Source of the DNA: Glycomyces niveus
GTDB taxonomy: Bacteria; Actinomycetota; Actinomycetes; Mycobacteriales; Micromonosporaceae
Reading direction: 5' to 3'
Length of the DNA: 64,000 bases
NCBI RefSeq assembly: GCF_017592475.1
Contig: NZ_JAGFNP010000011.1
Span: forward strand, 29,445-93,444
Every line of letters starts with the position of its first letter. Position 1 is the stretch's first letter. A program made the position numbers and the translations under genes. The notes below the pieces were generated by a model that saw nothing but the letters and a program-made list of their open reading frames with translations, searched no databases and was not told the origin of the DNA. Below are positions 60,868-64,000 of the stretch, piece after piece.

Positions 60868-62922
60868 TTACTTCAATCCGCGCCGTTCGAGGAGCGGTTC
60901 GATGACGGCGTCGCGGCCGCGGAAGCGGCGGTAGGACTCCATCGGGTCGATCGAGCCGCCCTTGCTGAGCAGGGTGGCGCGGAAGTGGTCGCCGTTGGCG
61001 CGGGTGAGGCCGCCGTTCTCCTTGAACCACTCGACGGTGTCGGCGTCCAGGATCTCCGACCAGATGTAGGAGTAGTACCCGGCGGCGTAGCCGATCGAGA
61101 TGTGCGCGAAGTAGCCCGAGCGGTAGCGCGGGGCGATCTCGGGCATGTAGATCCCGGCGTCCTCGAGCGCTTTGCGCTCGAAGGCCTCCACGGCCGCGTG
61201 CGGGTCGTCGCCGCCGTCCGGCACCTCGTCGGGGGCGAGCCGGTGCCAGGCCTGGTCGAGCAGGGCCGCACCGAGGTACTCGGTGGACGCGAACCCCTCG
61301 CCGAACTTCCCGGCGGCCTTCCACTGCGCGATCAGCTCGGCCGGGGCTGCCTCGCCGGTCTCGAAGTGGCGCATGTAGTTCGCGGTGACCTCGGGCCAGT
61401 CCTCCCACATCTCGTTGACCTGCGACGGGTACTCGACGAAGTCGCGCGGCGTCGAGGTCATCGAGGTCTTGGGGTAGCGGCAGGCCGAGAGCAGCCCGTG
61501 GAGGGCGTGCCCGAACTCGTGGAACAGCGTCGTCACGTTGTCGACGGTGACGAGCGCGGGCTGGCCCTCGGAGGGCTTGACGATGTTGAGGTTGTTGACC
61601 ACCACGGGCCTGTCGCCGGTGAGGTCGGACTGGACGACGAGCGGGTTCATCCACGCGCCGCCCTTCTTCGAGTCGCGCGTGAAGAAGTCGCCCACGAACA
61701 GGCCCAGGGGCTCGCCGCCGTCGAAGACCTCCCACACCGTCGCCTCGGGGTGGTACCCCTTGAGGTCGGTGCGCTTCTCGAAGGTGAGGCCGAACTCCTG
61801 CTCGGCGGCGTAGAAGACGCCGTCGACGAGGACGCGTTCGAGTTCGAGGTAGGGCTTGAGCGCTTCGGCGTCGAAGCCGTACTTGGCCTGGCGCACCTGC
61901 TTGGCGTAGAACGACCAGTCCCACGCGGCGAGCTCGAAGCCGCCGCCGGCGGCGTCGATGACCTCCTGCAGCTCGGCGGCCTCCTTGCGGGCGTTGCGCA
62001 CCGAGGCCTCGGCGAGGCCGGCGAGGCGCTCGGCGATGATCCCGGCGTTGCCGGCGGTCTGGTCGGCGGCGATGTACGCGGCGAAGTGCTCGAAGCCGAG
62101 CAGCTGGGCCTTCTCGGCGCGCAGGCGCACCATGCGCAGCAGCGTCTCGGCGTTCCCGGCGCCGCGGCCGATCGTGGCCCGGTAGAGGCGCTCGCGCAGG
62201 CCGCGGTCCTTCAGGTCCTCCAGGAGGGGGTGGCGGGAGAAGTTCGACTGCGTGATGAGCCAGCCGTCGAGGCCGCGCTCCTTCGCCGCGGCCGCGGCGG
62301 CGCCGATCTGGTCCTCGCCGAGCCCGTCGAGCTCCGCGCGGTCGGTGACGTGGACGGCCGAGTCGTTGATGTCGGCGAGGATCTGCTGGTTGAACTTGGA
62401 GGCGAGTTCGGCCAGCTCGGTGTTGATCGCCGAGAGCCGCGTCTTGCCGGCGGCGTCGAGCGCGGCGCCGCCGCGCACGAACTCGGTGCGGTACCGCTCG
62501 AGCAGCCGCTCGTCCTGCTCGTCGAGTCCCAGGGCTTCGGCGCCCAGCACGTCGCGCTTGTACCAGACCGCCTCGATGCGTTTGAACAACTCCTCGTTGA
62601 GGAGGATCTTGTCGGCGTGCGCGGCGAGCTTGGGGCTGATCTCGGACTCGATCGCGTTGAGGTCGTCGTTCGTGTCCGAGGAGAGCTTGTTGAAGAACAC
62701 GAGGCTGACCCGCTTGAGGGTGCCGAGTCCGGACCGCTCCAGGGCCACCACGGTGTTCTCGAACGTGGGGTTCTCGGGGTCGGCGACGATGGCGTCGACG
62801 GCCTTCAGCTGCTCGGCCATGCCCTCCTCGAACGCGGGCAGGTAGTGCTCGGTCGCGACCGCCTCGAAGGGCGGGAGCTGGTAGGGGAGGTCGGAAGGGG
62901 ACAGGAACGGGTTCTCGGTCAC
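60868..62922 (-). CDS. M3-family oligopeptidase (zinc metallopeptidase)
   Basis: This 684-residue cytoplasmic enzyme degrades short peptides. The zinc motif H468-E-F-G-H472 is in TLFHEFGHALHGLLS, and the downstream glutamate lies in the region RDFVEYPSQVNEMWEDW. The N-terminus (NPFLSPSDLPYQLPPFEAV, HYLPAFEEGM) matches the oligopeptidase A / Dcp branch. There is no signal peptide. The GTG start at 62922 has AGGAG upstream. The likely promoter is TTGCCG-18-TAGGAT about 90 bases upstream. Confidence 0.96.
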   Translation of the reverse strand: MTENPFLSPSDLPYQLPPFEAVATEHYLPAFEEGMAEQLKAVDAIVADPENPTFENTVVALERSGLGTLKRVSLVFFNKLSSDTNDDLNAIESEISPKLAAHADKILLNEELFKRIEAVWYKRDVLGAEALGLDEQDERLLERYRTEFVRGGAALDAAGKTRLSAINTELAELASKFNQQILADINDSAVHVTDRAELDGLGEDQIGAAAAAAKERGLDGWLITQSNFSRHPLLEDLKDRGLRERLYRATIGRGAGNAETLLRMVRLRAEKAQLLGFEHFAAYIAADQTAGNAGIIAERLAGLAEASVRNARKEAAELQEVIDAAGGGFELAAWDWSFYAKQVRQAKYGFDAEALKPYLELERVLVDGVFYAAEQEFGLTFEKRTDLKGYHPEATVWEVFDGGEPLGLFVGDFFTRDSKKGGAWMNPLVVQSDLTGDRPVVVNNLNIVKPSEGQPALVTVDNVTTLFHEFGHALHGLLSACRYPKTSMTSTPRDFVEYPSQVNEMWEDWPEVTANYMRHFETGEAAPAELIAQWKAAGKFGEGFASTEYLGAALLDQAWHRLAPDEVPDGGDDPHAAVEAFERKALEDAGIYMPEIAPRYRSGYFAHISIGYAAGYYSYIWSEILDADTVEWFKENGGLTRANGDHFRATLLSKGGSIDPMESYRRFRGRDAVIEPLLERRGLK

Positions 62923-63009
62923 GGAGGCTCCTCGCTGCGGTCGGACCGGCGCTGTGCGGCGGCTCGGCGGGCCTGCCGCCGGGCCGCTTGGAAAAACTGC
63001 GGTGGCCGA

Positions 63010-63039
63010 ATCCTATTCCGGGCCCTAGCCGTCCGGCAA
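63010..63039 (-). promoter_or_regulatory. Likely promoter of the M3 peptidase gene (minus strand)
   Basis: TTGCCG (63034-63039) and TAGGAT (63010-63015) on the minus strand are 18 bases apart. The same TTGCCG with 18-base spacing precedes TACGCT at 18099. Confidence 0.5.
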
Positions 63040-63101
63040 GCGAGATGGACGGCGCCGGAATCGAGCGGCCAGCAACTTCACCGAACGGGTGCGCTCCGCA
63101 T

Positions 63102-63107
63102 TAATAT
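63102..63107 (+). promoter_or_regulatory. Leaderless -10 box, TAATAT
   Basis: TAATAT is followed by 7 bases and ATG at 63115. Confidence 0.65.
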
Positions 63108-63114
63108 CGAGCCC

Positions 63115-63909
63115 ATGTCTGATACCAGTCCGCTGTACGTGGCCAGCGACATCCATGGCCACTTCGACGCGCTCGTCGAGTCGCTGCGAGGTCGCGGACT
63201 GGTGGACGAGGACGCCAAGTGGACCGGCGGGAACGCTCGACTGTGGATCCTCGGCGACCTGTTCGACCGCGGCGAGGAGGGCGTGGCCGTGGTGCGGCTG
63301 CTGCGCCGCCTCGCGGGCCAGGCGGCCGCCGAGGGCGGGCTCGTGGACACCCTTATCGGCAACCACGAGGTGCTGCTGCTCGGCTCGCGCCGCTTCGGCG
63401 ACGTGGCCTTCACCGACGTCGACGGCCAGGATCGCCAGTTCCTGCACTGGTGGGTCCTCAACGGCGGCTTCGAGGACGAGCTGGGCGACCTCACCGACGA
63501 CGAGGTGAAGTGGCTCGAGACCCGCCGGGTGCTCCACGTCGCCGGCAGCGTGCTCCTGGTACACGCCGACACCGAGTCGTACCTCGGCTACGGCCGCAGC
63601 GAGGAGGCGGTCAACTCCGCGGTCCGCAAGATCATGGCCGCCGACGAGCCCGAGGCGTGGTGGCAGCTGTTCCGCGAGCTCACCCGCCGCCACGAGTTCA
63701 TGGGCCCGGACGGCCCCGCCCGGGTGCGCGGCATGCTCCGCTCTTTCGGCGGCGAGGAACTCGTGCACGGCCACTCGACCATCCCCGACACGACCGAGCT
63801 GGAGCCCAGCCAGGTCACGCAGGCCCGCCGCTATTGCGACGGCCTCGTCCTCAACGTCGACGGCGGCGTCTACCAGGGCGGCAAGTGCCTGGTGGTCCGC
63901 CTCAACTGA
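63115..63909 (+). CDS. Calcineurin-like metallophosphoesterase (PPP-type phosphatase)
   Basis: This 264-residue soluble protein has the metal-binding motifs of bacterial PPP-type serine/threonine phosphatases: D12-I-H14-G-H (YVASDIHGHFDAL), GDLFDRGEEG, and IGNHEVLLL. Two later histidines lie in LLVHADTESYLG and LVHGHSTI. It may dephosphorylate proteins, diadenosine polyphosphates or other phosphoesters. ATG 63115 lies 7 bases after TAATAT, so translation is probably leaderless. Confidence 0.9.
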   Translation: MSDTSPLYVASDIHGHFDALVESLRGRGLVDEDAKWTGGNARLWILGDLFDRGEEGVAVVRLLRRLAGQAAAEGGLVDTLIGNHEVLLLGSRRFGDVAFTDVDGQDRQFLHWWVLNGGFEDELGDLTDDEVKWLETRRVLHVAGSVLLVHADTESYLGYGRSEEAVNSAVRKIMAADEPEAWWQLFRELTRRHEFMGPDGPARVRGMLRSFGGEELVHGHSTIPDTTELEPSQVTQARRYCDGLVLNVDGGVYQGGKCLVVRLN

Positions 63910-64000
63910 GGCTCGCCCGACCACGCTTCGGAACGGGACGCGGCCCGGCGGAAGTGCTTGCGCGGCGGAGTTGGCGCTGGTTCAGTAGTCGCCCGGCTGG
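63910..64000. other. Right edge, no gene supported
   Basis: The last 91 bases show no supported gene. On the minus strand a frame ending PGDY-stop (stop at 63982-63984) runs off the edge and could be the 3' end of a gene, but five codons are not enough to tell. Confidence 0.25.

Noticed and set aside
59479..63909. A 1476-codon plus-strand frame ending with the phosphatase
   Set aside because: It runs out of frame through the Stealth gene and antisense to the M3 peptidase; only the part from 63115 is a real gene.

Overview
This is a 64 kb piece of a chromosome from a high-GC Gram-positive actinomycete. The evidence is the near-saturated G/C third codon positions, many GTG and a few TTG starts, TANNNT -10 boxes placed 6-7 nt before start codons (leaderless mRNAs), IdeR/DtxR-type iron boxes, an Erm(E)-like rRNA methyltransferase and a gatCAB operon. 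I cannot fix the genus. No tRNA, rRNA, CRISPR array, insertion sequence or prophage was seen. The first gene (ligA) is cut by the left edge.

Layout. 0-4 kb: 3' part of ligA, then a membrane GGDEF-EAL protein. 4-21.7 kb: a mixed, more accessory block with a SigG-like ECF sigma factor, two VOC proteins, a DUF485/ActP-type symporter pair, a LytS-LytR two-component system with a second symporter pair, an erm gene preceded by a possible macrolide-sensing leader peptide, a membrane-tethered receiver-domain protein, a tyrosine phosphatase, a frameshifted methyltransferase, a hydrolase-fold protein lacking its nucleophile, and a heterodimeric ABC exporter whose two ATPase domains have lost complementary motifs. 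22-27 kb: gatCAB and mgtE. 27-32 kb: membrane metallophosphoesterase, sugar dehydrogenase lipoprotein, hydroxyacid dehydrogenase and two divergent PH-like membrane proteins. 32-40.6 kb: a five-gene Dpp/Opp-type ABC importer followed by a GH42 glycosidase. 40.7-46.6 kb: a hydrolase, a Crp / small membrane protein / nucleotidyltransferase operon, a DUF3159 protein, an unknown protein, an MFS exporter and a TetR regulator. 46.7-48.7 kb: threonine aldolase, then bfd and bfr with several iron boxes. 49-50.6 kb: secreted GH10 xylanase. 50.7-58 kb: GNAT and proC, then cydABDC. 58-64 kb: a 2H phosphoesterase, a Stealth-family sugar-phosphate transferase, an M3 oligopeptidase and a PPP-like phosphatase.

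How parts work together. The importer operon and the xylanase carry the same GAAA-TTTC type inverted repeats, which suggests one regulon for oligosaccharide uptake rather than peptide uptake. bfd carries iron boxes over its promoter, while bfr carries one about 60 bp upstream of its promoter. That arrangement fits repression of iron release and activation of iron storage by the same iron regulator. cydABDC is a complete, translationally coupled set for bd oxidase and its assembly exporter. Leaderless promoters fix the start codons of about a dozen genes here and moved several starts away from the longest reading frame.
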